64,000 nucleotides of DNA from NCBI RefSeq assembly GCF_900105055.1, contig NZ_FNTA01000002.1:124001-188000 (forward strand). Reading direction: 5' to 3'. The translations under genes were made by a program, and so were the position numbers. Shown in pieces: positions 16,031 through 25,400 of this stretch. Below the pieces are notes generated by a model. The model had not been told where the DNA came from. It made no database searches and worked only from the letters and a program-made list of their open reading frames with translations. Position 1 is the first letter of the stretch; every line of letters begins with the position of its first letter. The stretch is from Amycolatopsis lurida (GTDB lineage: Bacteria > Actinomycetota > Actinomycetes > Mycobacteriales > Pseudonocardiaceae).

Positions 16031-16435
16031 ATGGCCCGCACGCCTGAGGTGTTGTTCGTCTGCGTGCACAACGCCGGCCGTTCGCAGATGGCCGCCGCGT
16101 TGTTGCAGCACTATTCGCTCGGGCGGATCGCGGTGCGGTCCGCGGGTTCCGAGCCCGCGGAGAAGGTGAACCCCGCAGCCGCGGCGGCGCTGGCGGAGTG
16201 GGGTTTGGACATCACCGCCGAGGTACCGGGCAAGCTGTCCACTGAGGACGTCGAAGCGTCCGATGTGGTGATCACGATGGGTTGTGGTGACACCTGCCCG
16301 GTGTTCCCCGGCAAGCGATACCTCGATTGGCCGCTGGAGGACCCGGCCGGGCAGGGTGTGGAGGCCGTTCGCCCGATCCGCGACGAGATCGACCGCCGCG
16401 TCCGTGGCCTGGTCGCCGAAATCCTCGACGCCTGA
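16031..16435 (+). CDS. arsC: Arsenate reductase, low-molecular-weight phosphatase type
   Basis: 134 residues. The P-loop CVHNAGRSQ carries the nucleophilic Cys11, which attacks arsenate. Cys85 and Cys89 in GCGDTCPVFPG can serve as the shuttle pair, as in thioredoxin-linked enzymes of this family. Arsenate is reduced to arsenite for export by the next gene. The ATG follows GAGGAGAGCC. First gene of the rightward ars operon. Confidence 0.93.
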   Translation: MARTPEVLFVCVHNAGRSQMAAALLQHYSLGRIAVRSAGSEPAEKVNPAAAAALAEWGLDITAEVPGKLSTEDVEASDVVITMGCGDTCPVFPGKRYLDWPLEDPAGQGVEAVRPIRDEIDRRVRGLVAEILDA

Positions 16436-16468
16436 TCCCCTCGCTTCCGACTTCTGGAGACCCAGCCC

Positions 16469-17536
16469 GTGACTCGAACCGCCGACAGGGCCGAGACCGA
16501 CGTCCTGCACAAACTGTCCTTTCTGGACCGCTTCCTCCCGGTCTGGATCATCGTCGCGATGGGGGCCGGGCTGCTGCTGGGCAGCGTGATCCCTGGTCTG
16601 CAGGGTGTGCTCGACGCGGTGAAGATCGGGCAGGTGTCGCTGCCGATCGCGCTCGGTCTGCTGCTGATGATGTATCCGGTGCTGGCGAAGGTCCGCTACG
16701 ACAAGCTCGACACCGTGACCAAGGACAAGCGCACGATGGTGCTTTCCTTGGTGCTGAACTGGATTCTCGGCCCGGCGCTGATGTTCGCGCTCGCCTGGTC
16801 GATGCTGCCGGATCTGCCGGAGTACCGGACCGGGCTGATCATCGTCGGCCTCGCCCGGTGCATCGCGATGGTGATCATCTGGAACGACCTCGCCTGCGGT
16901 GACCGCGAGGCCGCGGCGGTACTGGTCGCGCTGAACTCGGTGTTCCAGGTGATCATGTTCGGCGTGCTCGGCTGGTTCTATCTCGATCTGCTGCCGGGAT
17001 GGCTGGGCTTGGACAGCACCAGTATCGACTTCTCGCCGTGGGAGATCGCGCTCAGCGTGATCATCTTCCTCGGGATCCCGCTCGCCGCCGGCTACCTGTC
17101 CCGCCGCGTCGGGGAGCGGAGCAAGGGCCGCGATTGGTATGAGGGCACGTTCCTGCCCAAGATCGGGCCGATCGCGCTCTACGGCCTGCTGTTCACGATC
17201 GTGATCCTGTTCGCCTTGCAGGGTGACAACATCACCTCCCGCCCGCTCGACGTCGCCCGGATCGCGCTGCCGTTGCTGGTGTACTTCGCGATCATGTGGA
17301 TCGGCGGTTACCTGCTGGGCAAGGCTTCCGGGCTGTCCTACGAGCGCACCACGACACTGGCGTTCACCGCCGCGGGCAACAACTTCGAACTCGCGATCGC
17401 CGTCGCCATCGGTGTCTTCGGCGTCACCTCGGGGCAGGCCCTGGCCGGGGTCGTCGGTCCGCTGATCGAAGTCCCGGTGCTGGTCGCGCTGGTCTACGTC
17501 AGCCTCTGGCTGCGGAAACGCTGGACCACCGAGTGA
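16469..17536 (+). CDS. acr3: ACR3-type arsenite efflux permease
   Basis: 355 residues with ten likely membrane helices. It has the ACR3 signature around LARCIAMVIIWNDLACGDREAA, whose Cys is required for arsenite transport in this family, and the paired motif FTAAGNNFELAIAVAIG. The GTG start lies 33 bp after arsC. It extrudes arsenite using the proton motive force. The stop overlaps the next start (GTGA). Confidence 0.93.
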   Translation: MTRTADRAETDVLHKLSFLDRFLPVWIIVAMGAGLLLGSVIPGLQGVLDAVKIGQVSLPIALGLLLMMYPVLAKVRYDKLDTVTKDKRTMVLSLVLNWILGPALMFALAWSMLPDLPEYRTGLIIVGLARCIAMVIIWNDLACGDREAAAVLVALNSVFQVIMFGVLGWFYLDLLPGWLGLDSTSIDFSPWEIALSVIIFLGIPLAAGYLSRRVGERSKGRDWYEGTFLPKIGPIALYGLLFTIVILFALQGDNITSRPLDVARIALPLLVYFAIMWIGGYLLGKASGLSYERTTTLAFTAAGNNFELAIAVAIGVFGVTSGQALAGVVGPLIEVPVLVALVYVSLWLRKRWTTE

Positions 17537-18597
17537 CCGGAACCGCGCAGGTAGTGGTCATCGGCGGGGGACAGGCCGGTCTCGCCGCGGGCTACTGCCT
17601 TCGCCGCGCCGGCCTGGACTTCGTCATTCTCGACGCCCAGGCCCAGCCGGGCGGTGCCTGGAGCCACGGCTGGGACTCGCTGCGCCTGTTCTCCCCGGCG
17701 CGGCACAGTTTGTTGCCGGGGTGGCCGATGCCGCCCTATCCGGGCCCCGGCTATCCGACCGCCGGGCATGTCGTCGAGTACCTTGCCGCGTACGAGAAAC
17801 GCTACGCGCTGCCGATCCGCCGCGCGGAGACGGTCACCGCCGTGTCCCACGACGGCACCCGATTCGCGGTGAGCACCGATACGGGGAAGTGGAGCGCCGA
17901 GGCGGTCGTGAGCGCGACCGGCACTTGGTGGCGTCCCTTCCTGCCGCTGATGCCCGGCGGGTTCACCGGTCGCCGGCTGCACACGGTGGACTACCGCGGT
18001 CCGGAGGAGTTCGCGGGCCAGGACGTCGTGGTGGTCGGCGGGGGCAACTCCGGCGCGCAGATCGCCGCCGACCTCGCCGGAGTGGCGAACCTGACCTGGG
18101 TCACCCGCCGCCCGCCCCGCTACCTGCCCGACCACATCGACGGCAAGGCCCTCTTCGACGTCGCCACCCGGCGCCGCCAAGCCCTCGAAACCGGGCAGGC
18201 CGACACCGCGGGCGTCGCCGGGCTGGGCGACATCGTCGCCGTCCCGTCCGTCCGCGAGGCTCGTGACGCGGGCCTGCTGCGGCGCCGCGAGATGTTCGCG
18301 CGACTCGACAGCGATGGTCCTGTGTGGACGGACGGCACCCGCCGGCACGCCGACGCGGTCATCTGGTGCACCGGCTTCCGGCCCTCGCTGGGCCACCTGG
18401 CCCCGCTGCGGCTGCGCACCACCCGCGGCCGCATCCCCACCGAGGGCACCCGCGCCGTCGCGGAGCCCCGGCTGCACCTCCTCGGCTATGGAGACTGGAC
18501 CGGCCCCGCATCGGCCACGATCATCGGCGTCGGCATGACGGCCCGGGCCGCGGTCGACGATCTCGAAGCCGGCGGTGGACGCCGCGCAATCCTCTGA
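17533..18597 (+). CDS. Flavin-dependent NAD(P)H monooxygenase of the ars operon
   Basis: 354 residues with two dinucleotide-binding motifs, VVVIGGGQAGLAAG (FAD) at residue 7 and VVVVGGGNSGAQIAADLAG (NADPH) near residue 165. A WCTGFRP segment precedes the C-terminal FAD contact LLGYGDWTGPASATI. This is the layout of ArsO-like flavoproteins found in actinobacterial ars operons. GTG at 17533 overlaps the acr3 stop by 4 bp, so co-translation is likely. Its exact role, perhaps oxidation of As(III) or of an organoarsenical, is not settled. Confidence 0.85.
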   Translation: MTGTAQVVVIGGGQAGLAAGYCLRRAGLDFVILDAQAQPGGAWSHGWDSLRLFSPARHSLLPGWPMPPYPGPGYPTAGHVVEYLAAYEKRYALPIRRAETVTAVSHDGTRFAVSTDTGKWSAEAVVSATGTWWRPFLPLMPGGFTGRRLHTVDYRGPEEFAGQDVVVVGGGNSGAQIAADLAGVANLTWVTRRPPRYLPDHIDGKALFDVATRRRQALETGQADTAGVAGLGDIVAVPSVREARDAGLLRRREMFARLDSDGPVWTDGTRRHADAVIWCTGFRPSLGHLAPLRLRTTRGRIPTEGTRAVAEPRLHLLGYGDWTGPASATIIGVGMTARAAVDDLEAGGGRRAIL

Positions 18598-18932
18598 ACG
18601 CTTCACGTCACCGCGTCCGGTAGTGAAAGTCGTATTTCTGAATCGATTGTGGAATCGACTCGCGGGTTGTTCGTGAACGAATTCGATGACACGGTGTCGG
18701 TTAATATCCGACGTGTCACCGAATGTGATCAACCGAGTGTTGTTGGTGGCCGAACGATGGTCACGAAGTGGTGTCCAGGGAACGGATTTGGTCGTAGGTC
18801 GTGGAGAACTGCGGCGTATGGTCCAATATGGATGGATCGTTCGGACTAAATCCGCGGAAATCGTATTCCTCGGCGCGGCCGGCCGTCATAACCTTGCGTG
18901 ATTCTTCACCTGAATCTGCACTGGGGAGCAAG
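18598..18932 (+). promoter_or_regulatory. Leader/promoter region of the NRPS-PKS operon
   Basis: 335 bp without a convincing gene, richer in AT than the flanks. It contains an imperfect hairpin at 18687-18718: outer stem TGACACG/CGTGTCA, inner stem TCGG/CCGA, with a 3-nt bulge and loop TTAATAT. This could be an operator or an mRNA structure. The operon promoter should lie here, because the previous gene ends at 18597 and no terminator with a T tract is visible. Confidence 0.45.
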
Positions 18933-18998
18933 ATGAAGTCCACGCCGTTGTTGTCGCGCGCCCGAAAAACCTCGGAGCGACTGCTCGACGCCCGATGA
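18933..18998 (+). CDS. 21-residue leader peptide ORF upstream of the NRPS
   Basis: A short ORF with an ATG at 18933 behind a strong ribosome site (GGGGAGCAAG). Its TGA stop overlaps the NRPS start codon as ATGA. The peptide begins MKSTPLLSRARKTSERL and is basic. The NRPS ATG itself has no good ribosome site at proper distance, so its translation probably depends on ribosomes finishing this ORF. The frame is open back to 18801, so a longer product is possible. No family recognised. Confidence 0.55.
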   Translation: MKSTPLLSRARKTSERLLDAR

Positions 18999-21900
18999 CA
19001 CAATCCGGCTGCGTCGGCCGATTCGATACGCATGCCCGGCAGTCGCCCGACCGGATCGCGGTCTTCGAGCACGGCACCGAGCTCACCTACGCCCGGCTCG
19101 CCGGGCTCGCGGGCGGTCGCGCGCTGCGGTTGCGCGACGCCGGTGTCCGGCCGGGGGAGCGGGTCGGGCTCGTCACCGGGCACGGCAGCGCCGCGATCGC
19201 GGCGATCCTCGGCACCCTCGCCACGGGCTGCACGTACGTCCCGCTGGACCCGACCTTCCCCCGGGAGCGGCTCGAGTACCAGCTCGCGGCCGCGCGGGTG
19301 ACCGCCGTGCTCGCGGACCCGGAGTACGTCGAGCTCGCGGAGTTCTTGTGCCGCACCGGATCCGCGCGGCTGGTGCGTTCGAGTGCGGAGACCGCGCCGC
19401 TCCCGGTGCCCGAACCTGATCCGGACGGGTTGGCGTACGTGCTGTTCACGTCCGGGTCCACCGGCAGGCCGAAGGCCGTCGGGCAGACCCACCGCAACCT
19501 CCTGCACGTCGTCGACAACCAGATCGACGCGCTCGGCATCACTCCGGCCGACCGGCTCAGCCTGCTCGCGTCGTTCGGCTTCGACGCGGCGATCCCGGAC
19601 CTCTATCCGGCGCTGCTCACCGGCGCCGCGCTCGTACCGGTCGACCTGCGTGCGCACGGCGTGGCCCACGCCGCGCGCGAACTGGCGCGGCACGAGGTGA
19701 CCGTCTACCACTCGACGCCCACGGTCTACCGGCACCTGCTCGACGTCCTCGGCGAGACCGGCCTCCCGTCCGTGCGGACCGTGCTGCTCGGCGGCGAACA
19801 GGCGACCCACGCCGACGTCCGCCGCGGCCGGTTCGCGCCGGAATGCGTCTTCGTCAACGGTTACGGCGCCACCGAGGTGACTTTCGCCGCGCACTACCGG
19901 ACGACCGCCGCCGAGCTGGACCCGGACGCCGAGGGACCGCTGCCGATCGGGCGTGCGCTGCCCGGGTTCACGCTCACCGTGCTGGACAGCGGCGAACTCG
20001 AAGTGCGCGGACGACACCTCGTCGACGGCTACCTCGACCAGCCGAGCCCGGCGTTCGTGGAGACCGCCGACGGCGGCCGCCGCTACCGGACCGGCGACCT
20101 CGGCAGGCTCCTGCCGGACGGGAACCTCGTCTGCCTCGGCAGGCTCGACCGGCAGGTCAAGGTCCGCGGCTTCCGGGTGGAGCTGACCGAGATCGAAGCC
20201 AAGCTCGCCGAACAGCCTGGCGTCGCCGAAGCCCGTGCGATCGTACGAGACGGCGACCTGCTCGCCTACGTGACCGCGACAGGCCCGCGTCCGGACGGCC
20301 GGGTGCTCCGGGCCGCGCTGGTGGACGCCCTGCCCGGCTACTCGGTACCCGCGGCCGTCGCGGTGCTGGACAGCTTTCCGCTGACAGTCACCGGAAAGCT
20401 TGACGAACGGGCGCTGCCGGATCCGCGCTCGGCCGCGACCCTCCCGGCCGAGCGGCTGACCCCGGCCGAGGAACGCGTGCACCGGATCTGGTGCGAAATC
20501 CTGGGCCGTGACCGGATCGGCAGCACCGAGGCGTTCTTCGACGCAGGTGGCGACTCGCTGCGGCTCGGGCGGGTGCAGGTGCGGCTGGCCGACGAGTTCG
20601 GGGTGGACGTCCCGCTGCTCGCCCTGTTCGAGCGCACGACGATCGCCGGGCAGGCCGCCTGGCTCACGAAGTCCACTTCGGACACTCCGCCGCCGGTCGC
20701 CGGGGAGGAGCCTGCCGGGGATCTCATCGCGGTCGTCGGCCTGGCCTGCCGGTTCCCCGGCGCGCCGGACGCCGCCTCGTTCTGGTGGAACCTCTGCGCG
20801 GGTGTCGACTCGATCCACGACTACGCCGACGAAGAACTGGCGGCGCTGGGGATCGGACCGCGCCTGCGTGCCGACCCCGCGTACGTGCGTGCCGGAGGCC
20901 GGATCGAGGGTGTCGAAGAGTTCGACGCCGGATTCTTCGGGTTCACCGCCGACGAGGCCGCGCGAACCGACCCGCAGCACCGGCTCTTCCTCGAAACGGC
21001 GTGGCAGGCACTCGAGGACGCGGGACGCGACCCGGCCGCCGAGACCGGGCCGGTCGGGGTGTTCACGGCCGCCTCGGTGAACCGCTATTTCCTGTTCCAC
21101 CTGTTCGGCAATCCGGCCGTGACCGGCGACGTCGACCCGGACGACTGGGAGGGGCGGCTGACCGGCCGCCAGCTCACCGACCACCTGCCCGGCCAGGTCG
21201 CCTACCGGCTGGGGCTGACCGGGCCGGCGGTGGCCGTGCAGAGCGCGTGCTCCAGCTCGCTCGCGGCGGTGGCGCTGGCCGCGCAGAGCCTCGCGGACTA
21301 CCGGTGCGACGTCGCGCTGGCAGGCGGGGCGAGCGTGACCTGGCCGCGGTACCGCAGTGGCGGGCTCGCCTCACCGGACGGCCGGTGCCGCGCGTTCGAC
21401 GTCGCCGCGGCGGGCGCCGGGTTCAGCTCGGGCGCCGGCGTGGTCGTGCTGCGACGGCTGTCCGACGCGCTCGCCGACCGCGACCACGTCTATGCCGTGC
21501 TGCCGGGCTGGGCGATCACCAACGACGGCCCGGACCGCGCGGGCTACGCCGTGCCGGGTCCGGCCGGGCAGGCGGCCGCGGTGGCCGAGGCGCTGGCCGT
21601 CGCGGAGGTCGCCCCGGACGAGATCGCGCTGCTCGAAGCCCACGGCAGCGGCACCCCGCTGGGTGACGCGATCGAGGTGGCCGCGCTCAACCGCGTCTAC
21701 GGGGACACACCGCCGGAAACGTGTGCGCTGGGTTCGGTGAAGACGAACATCGGGCACCTCGACGCGGCGGCCGGTATCGCCGGGCTGATCAAGGCCGTGC
21801 TGTCCGTGCGGCACGGTGTCATCCCGCCGAGCCTGCACTTCACGGCCCCCCACCCGGAGGTCGACCTGGCGGGCGGCCCCTGGTACGTCCCGGCGAAGGC

Positions 21901-22423
21901 CGCCGACTGGCCCGTCCGCGAGCGGCGGGTGGCCGGGGTCAGCTCGTTCGGCATGGGCGGCACGAACGTGCACGTGATCGTCGAGGAGGCCCCTGTCGTC
22001 CCGCCACGGCCGGCGGCGAGCGGCCCGTTCGTACTGTCGGTGTCCGCCCGTGACCCGAAGGCGTTGCGAGAGGCGGTGTCCCTGCTGCGCGACCGGCTCG
22101 CCACGGACGCGCCGGACCTCAGGGACACGGCGTTCACGCTTTCGGCGCGGCGGGCCTTCGCGTGCCGGGCCGCCGTGGTGGCGGACTCGGTCACGTCGGC
22201 GGTCGCCGCGCTCGATGCGGTGCTGGCGAACGGAACCGACGTCGAGGGCCCGGCCGGGGCGGAGCGAGACCTGGCCGCCCACTGGGCCGCAGGCGGCGAG
22301 ATCGAATGGGGAGCGGACGGCGATCCCGGCCGCGTCCCCCTGCCGGGTTATCCGTTCCAGCGGGAACGGCACTGGATCGAGCCACCGCATCACCACACAA
22401 CCGACCAGGAGATCCCTCGGTGA
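18995..22423 (+). CDS. NRPS-PKS hybrid: A-PCP-KS, acyltransferase missing
   Basis: 1142 residues. Adenylation domain, about 10-470: A3 LFTSGSTGRPK, A5 NGYGATE, with binding-pocket residues read by eye as D-A-P-H-L-G-F-A. The leading Asp suggests an alpha-amino acid; the code matches none I know. Carrier domain 480-555 with phosphopantetheine Ser521 (GGDSL). Ketosynthase about 572-1000 with Cys752 (SACSSS), EAHGSGTPLGD and NIGHLD. After the KS the protein goes through a short linker straight to the post-AT signature PLPGYPFQRERHW; the AT and any ACP are absent. No C domain precedes the A domain, so this looks like the loading protein. It is coupled to the leader ORF. Confidence 0.9.
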   Translation: MTQSGCVGRFDTHARQSPDRIAVFEHGTELTYARLAGLAGGRALRLRDAGVRPGERVGLVTGHGSAAIAAILGTLATGCTYVPLDPTFPRERLEYQLAAARVTAVLADPEYVELAEFLCRTGSARLVRSSAETAPLPVPEPDPDGLAYVLFTSGSTGRPKAVGQTHRNLLHVVDNQIDALGITPADRLSLLASFGFDAAIPDLYPALLTGAALVPVDLRAHGVAHAARELARHEVTVYHSTPTVYRHLLDVLGETGLPSVRTVLLGGEQATHADVRRGRFAPECVFVNGYGATEVTFAAHYRTTAAELDPDAEGPLPIGRALPGFTLTVLDSGELEVRGRHLVDGYLDQPSPAFVETADGGRRYRTGDLGRLLPDGNLVCLGRLDRQVKVRGFRVELTEIEAKLAEQPGVAEARAIVRDGDLLAYVTATGPRPDGRVLRAALVDALPGYSVPAAVAVLDSFPLTVTGKLDERALPDPRSAATLPAERLTPAEERVHRIWCEILGRDRIGSTEAFFDAGGDSLRLGRVQVRLADEFGVDVPLLALFERTTIAGQAAWLTKSTSDTPPPVAGEEPAGDLIAVVGLACRFPGAPDAASFWWNLCAGVDSIHDYADEELAALGIGPRLRADPAYVRAGGRIEGVEEFDAGFFGFTADEAARTDPQHRLFLETAWQALEDAGRDPAAETGPVGVFTAASVNRYFLFHLFGNPAVTGDVDPDDWEGRLTGRQLTDHLPGQVAYRLGLTGPAVAVQSACSSSLAAVALAAQSLADYRCDVALAGGASVTWPRYRSGGLASPDGRCRAFDVAAAGAGFSSGAGVVVLRRLSDALADRDHVYAVLPGWAITNDGPDRAGYAVPGPAGQAAAVAEALAVAEVAPDEIALLEAHGSGTPLGDAIEVAALNRVYGDTPPETCALGSVKTNIGHLDAAAGIAGLIKAVLSVRHGVIPPSLHFTAPHPEVDLAGGPWYVPAKAADWPVRERRVAGVSSFGMGGTNVHVIVEEAPVVPPRPAASGPFVLSVSARDPKALREAVSLLRDRLATDAPDLRDTAFTLSARRAFACRAAVVADSVTSAVAALDAVLANGTDVEGPAGAERDLAAHWAAGGEIEWGADGDPGRVPLPGYPFQRERHWIEPPHHHTTDQEIPR

Positions 22424-25400
22424 CCGACACCTTGCCCGTCGTGGGAGGCCATGGCCCGCCACTGTCCTACCCGGACACCACGATCAGCGGGCTGATCCTC
22501 GCCCAGGCCGCGCGCACCCCGGACGCCGTCGCCGTCCGGCAGGGTGACGCCCGGCTCACCTACCGCGAACTGGTCGCGTCGGCGACCGGCGTCGCGCGGT
22601 TGCTGCGGGCCCGGGGTGCCGGGCCCGGCACTCGCGTCGGCATCTGCGCCGACCGGCGGCCGGAGCTGATCCCGACCGTCGTGGGTGTGCTGCTGTCCGG
22701 AGCCGCCTACGTGCCGCTCGAACCCGGCGGCCCGAAGGCGCGGCTGGCCGAGATCGCCGCGGACGCCGGGATCTCCCTCATCGTCGGTGATCGCGCGCGG
22801 GCCGAATTCGGTGCCATGGCAGGCATCGAGGCGCTCGATGTGCCGCCGCCTTCGGCGGAACCCGTCGAGTGCCCCGCCGGTCCGGACGACCTCGTCCACC
22901 TGCTTTTCACCTCCGGCTCCACCGGCCGTCCCAAGGGTGTGCTGACCAGTCACCGCAACGTGGTCGCGTTCGTGACCGGGTTCGCCGCCGCCCTCGGGAT
23001 CCGGCCCGGCGCCCGGGCACTCGGCATCGCCTCGCCCGCCTTCGACGCCTTCACCATGGACGTGTTCGTCCCGCTGGCGCACGGCGGATCGGTCCAGCTC
23101 GCCGGTGCCGCCGATCGGGCCGACCCCGAACGGCTGCGGCGGTTCCTCGTCGAGCACGACGTCGAGTGGGGTTTCGTCACGCCGACGCTGCTGTCCATGG
23201 TGGATCCCGCGGCCGTTCCCGGCTGGCGCGTCATCGCCTGCGGTGGGGAGCCGGTGCCCGCGGAACTCGCCGCGCGCTGGCTGCCGGGACGGCGGTTCTT
23301 CAACGCCTACGGCCCGACCGAGACCACCGTCGTGGTCGTCACCGACGAGGTCACCGGCATCCCCGCCGATCCGCTGCCGCTTGGCCGACCGACACCGAAC
23401 CACCGGGCGTACGTCGTGGACGCCGAGCTGCGGCCGGTCGCGCCCGGCGAGATCGGCGAGCTGCTGATCGGCGGCCCGGGCCTCGCGAGTGGCTACCTCG
23501 GCAGCCCGGAGCTGACCGCCGCGAAGTTCGTCGACGACCCGATGACGCCGGGGGAACGGCTCTACCGCACCGGTGACCTGGCCCGCGAGCTGCCCGACGG
23601 CCGTCTCGAGTTCGCCGGCCGCGCCGACCGGCAGGTGAAGGTCCGCGGCCAGCGGATCGAGCTCGGTGAGGTGGAGGCCGTACTCGCGACCCATCCCGAC
23701 GTCGACGCCGCCGCCGTGGAGGCCGTCCCCGGGCCGGGCGGCACCCGGCTGGTGGCCTTCCTGGCACCGGCGTCCGCACCGTCCGATGTGGACATTCTGG
23801 GGCAGAGCCTGCTCACCGCGGCGATGCGCCCGGCCGCCGTCCGAGTGCTCGACCGCCTGCCGGTCAACCCGGTCACCGGCAAGATCGACCGGCCCGCACT
23901 GCGCGACCTGGCCGAGACGGCGCTGGCGGCAGGCCGGGAGGACCTCGGCCCGCTCGGCACCCCGGCCGAACGCGCGGTCGCGGCCATCTGGCGGCGAGTA
24001 CTCGGCGACGGCGCGGGGACGGATTTCCTGGCCTCGGGCGGCAACTCGATCGCCGCGATGCGCCTGGTCGCGGCGCTGCGGGCGGAGCTGGCCGCGGACG
24101 TCGCCACGGAGGACGTGCTCGCGAGCGGCACGCTCGACGGGCTCACCCGGCGGGTCGCGGCCGCGCCGCCGCTGACCGGGCCGGGGCTGACCACGGGGCA
24201 CGCGGCCGCGCTTTCCCCGCAGCAGCGGCGGCTGTGGTTCCTCGACCAGCTCGCCCCGGACGCCGCGCCGTACAACATCGCGATGGCGTTCCGGCTGACC
24301 GGCGCGCTGGACGTCGACGCGCTGCGCCACGCCCTGCGCGCGGTCGCCGAGCGGCACGACGTGCTCCGCTGGCGGATCCGGGCCGTCGACGGCGTTCCGC
24401 TGGCGGATCTCCTGGCACCGGCGGATGTTCCGCTGCCGGTGGAGCCGGTGACCGAGGACGGTTTGCGGGCCCGGCTGGCCGCGGACGCGGCGACGCCGGT
24501 GCGTCTCGACCGCGAGGCTCCCTGGCGCGTGCGGCTTCACCGGCTCGGCGAGACGGAACACGTGCTCGGCTTCACGCTGCATCACGCGGTGTTCGACGGC
24601 TGGTCGCAGGACCTGCTGTGCGCCGACCTGTCGGCGGCCTACCGGGGCGAGCCGCTGCCGCCGCCGGTGGCGTCCTATGCGGACTACGCGGTGTGGCGAG
24701 CAGGACGCGACGAACGCCGGGAGGCCGTGGACGTCGCGTGGTGGAACGAACATCTCGCCGGTGCACCGACCACGGTGGACCTTCCGCGGGACCGGCCGCG
24801 CCCGGCCGTGCAGACCTACCGAGGCGCCAGCCTGCGTCAGTCCTTTTCGGACGGTGTCGTCGAGTCGGTCCGGGCACTGGCCGCCCGCACCGGCACGACC
24901 CGCGCCGGGGTGCTGCTCGCCGCGTTCGGCCAGCTGCTGAGGCGGCTCACCGGCACGACCGACCACCTGGTCGCCACGGTCGTCGCGGACCGGCAGCTCG
25001 CCGAGTGCCAGGACATCGCGGGATTCTTCGTGGACATCGTGCCGGTGCGGCTGCGGGCCGACGACGCCGCGGACTTCGCGACGCACGTCCGCGACGGCGG
25101 CGCGGAGCTCCTCGCCGCGACCGCGCATCCGGCCGCGCCGGTCGAGCGGCTCGTCGAGGCGCTCGGCGTGCCCCGCGATCCCGCGCACGCCCCGCTCGTG
25201 CAGGTGATGTTCAACGTCCTGAACTTCACCGAGCCTCGGTTGGACCTGCCCGGCGTGCGGTCGGCGTGGCTGCCGGTCGACAAACCGGGGTCTCCGTTCG
25301 ACCTCACGGTGTACGTCCACGACGACGGCGTCGAACTTCTGTACAACCCGGACTTGTTCGACCACGCCCGGATGGCCGGGCTCGCCGAGGACTACGTCGC

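Noticed and set aside
18649..18849. 66-codon rightward ORF before the NRPS operon
   Set aside because: No ribosome site, no family features, and it lies in an AT-rich promoter region.
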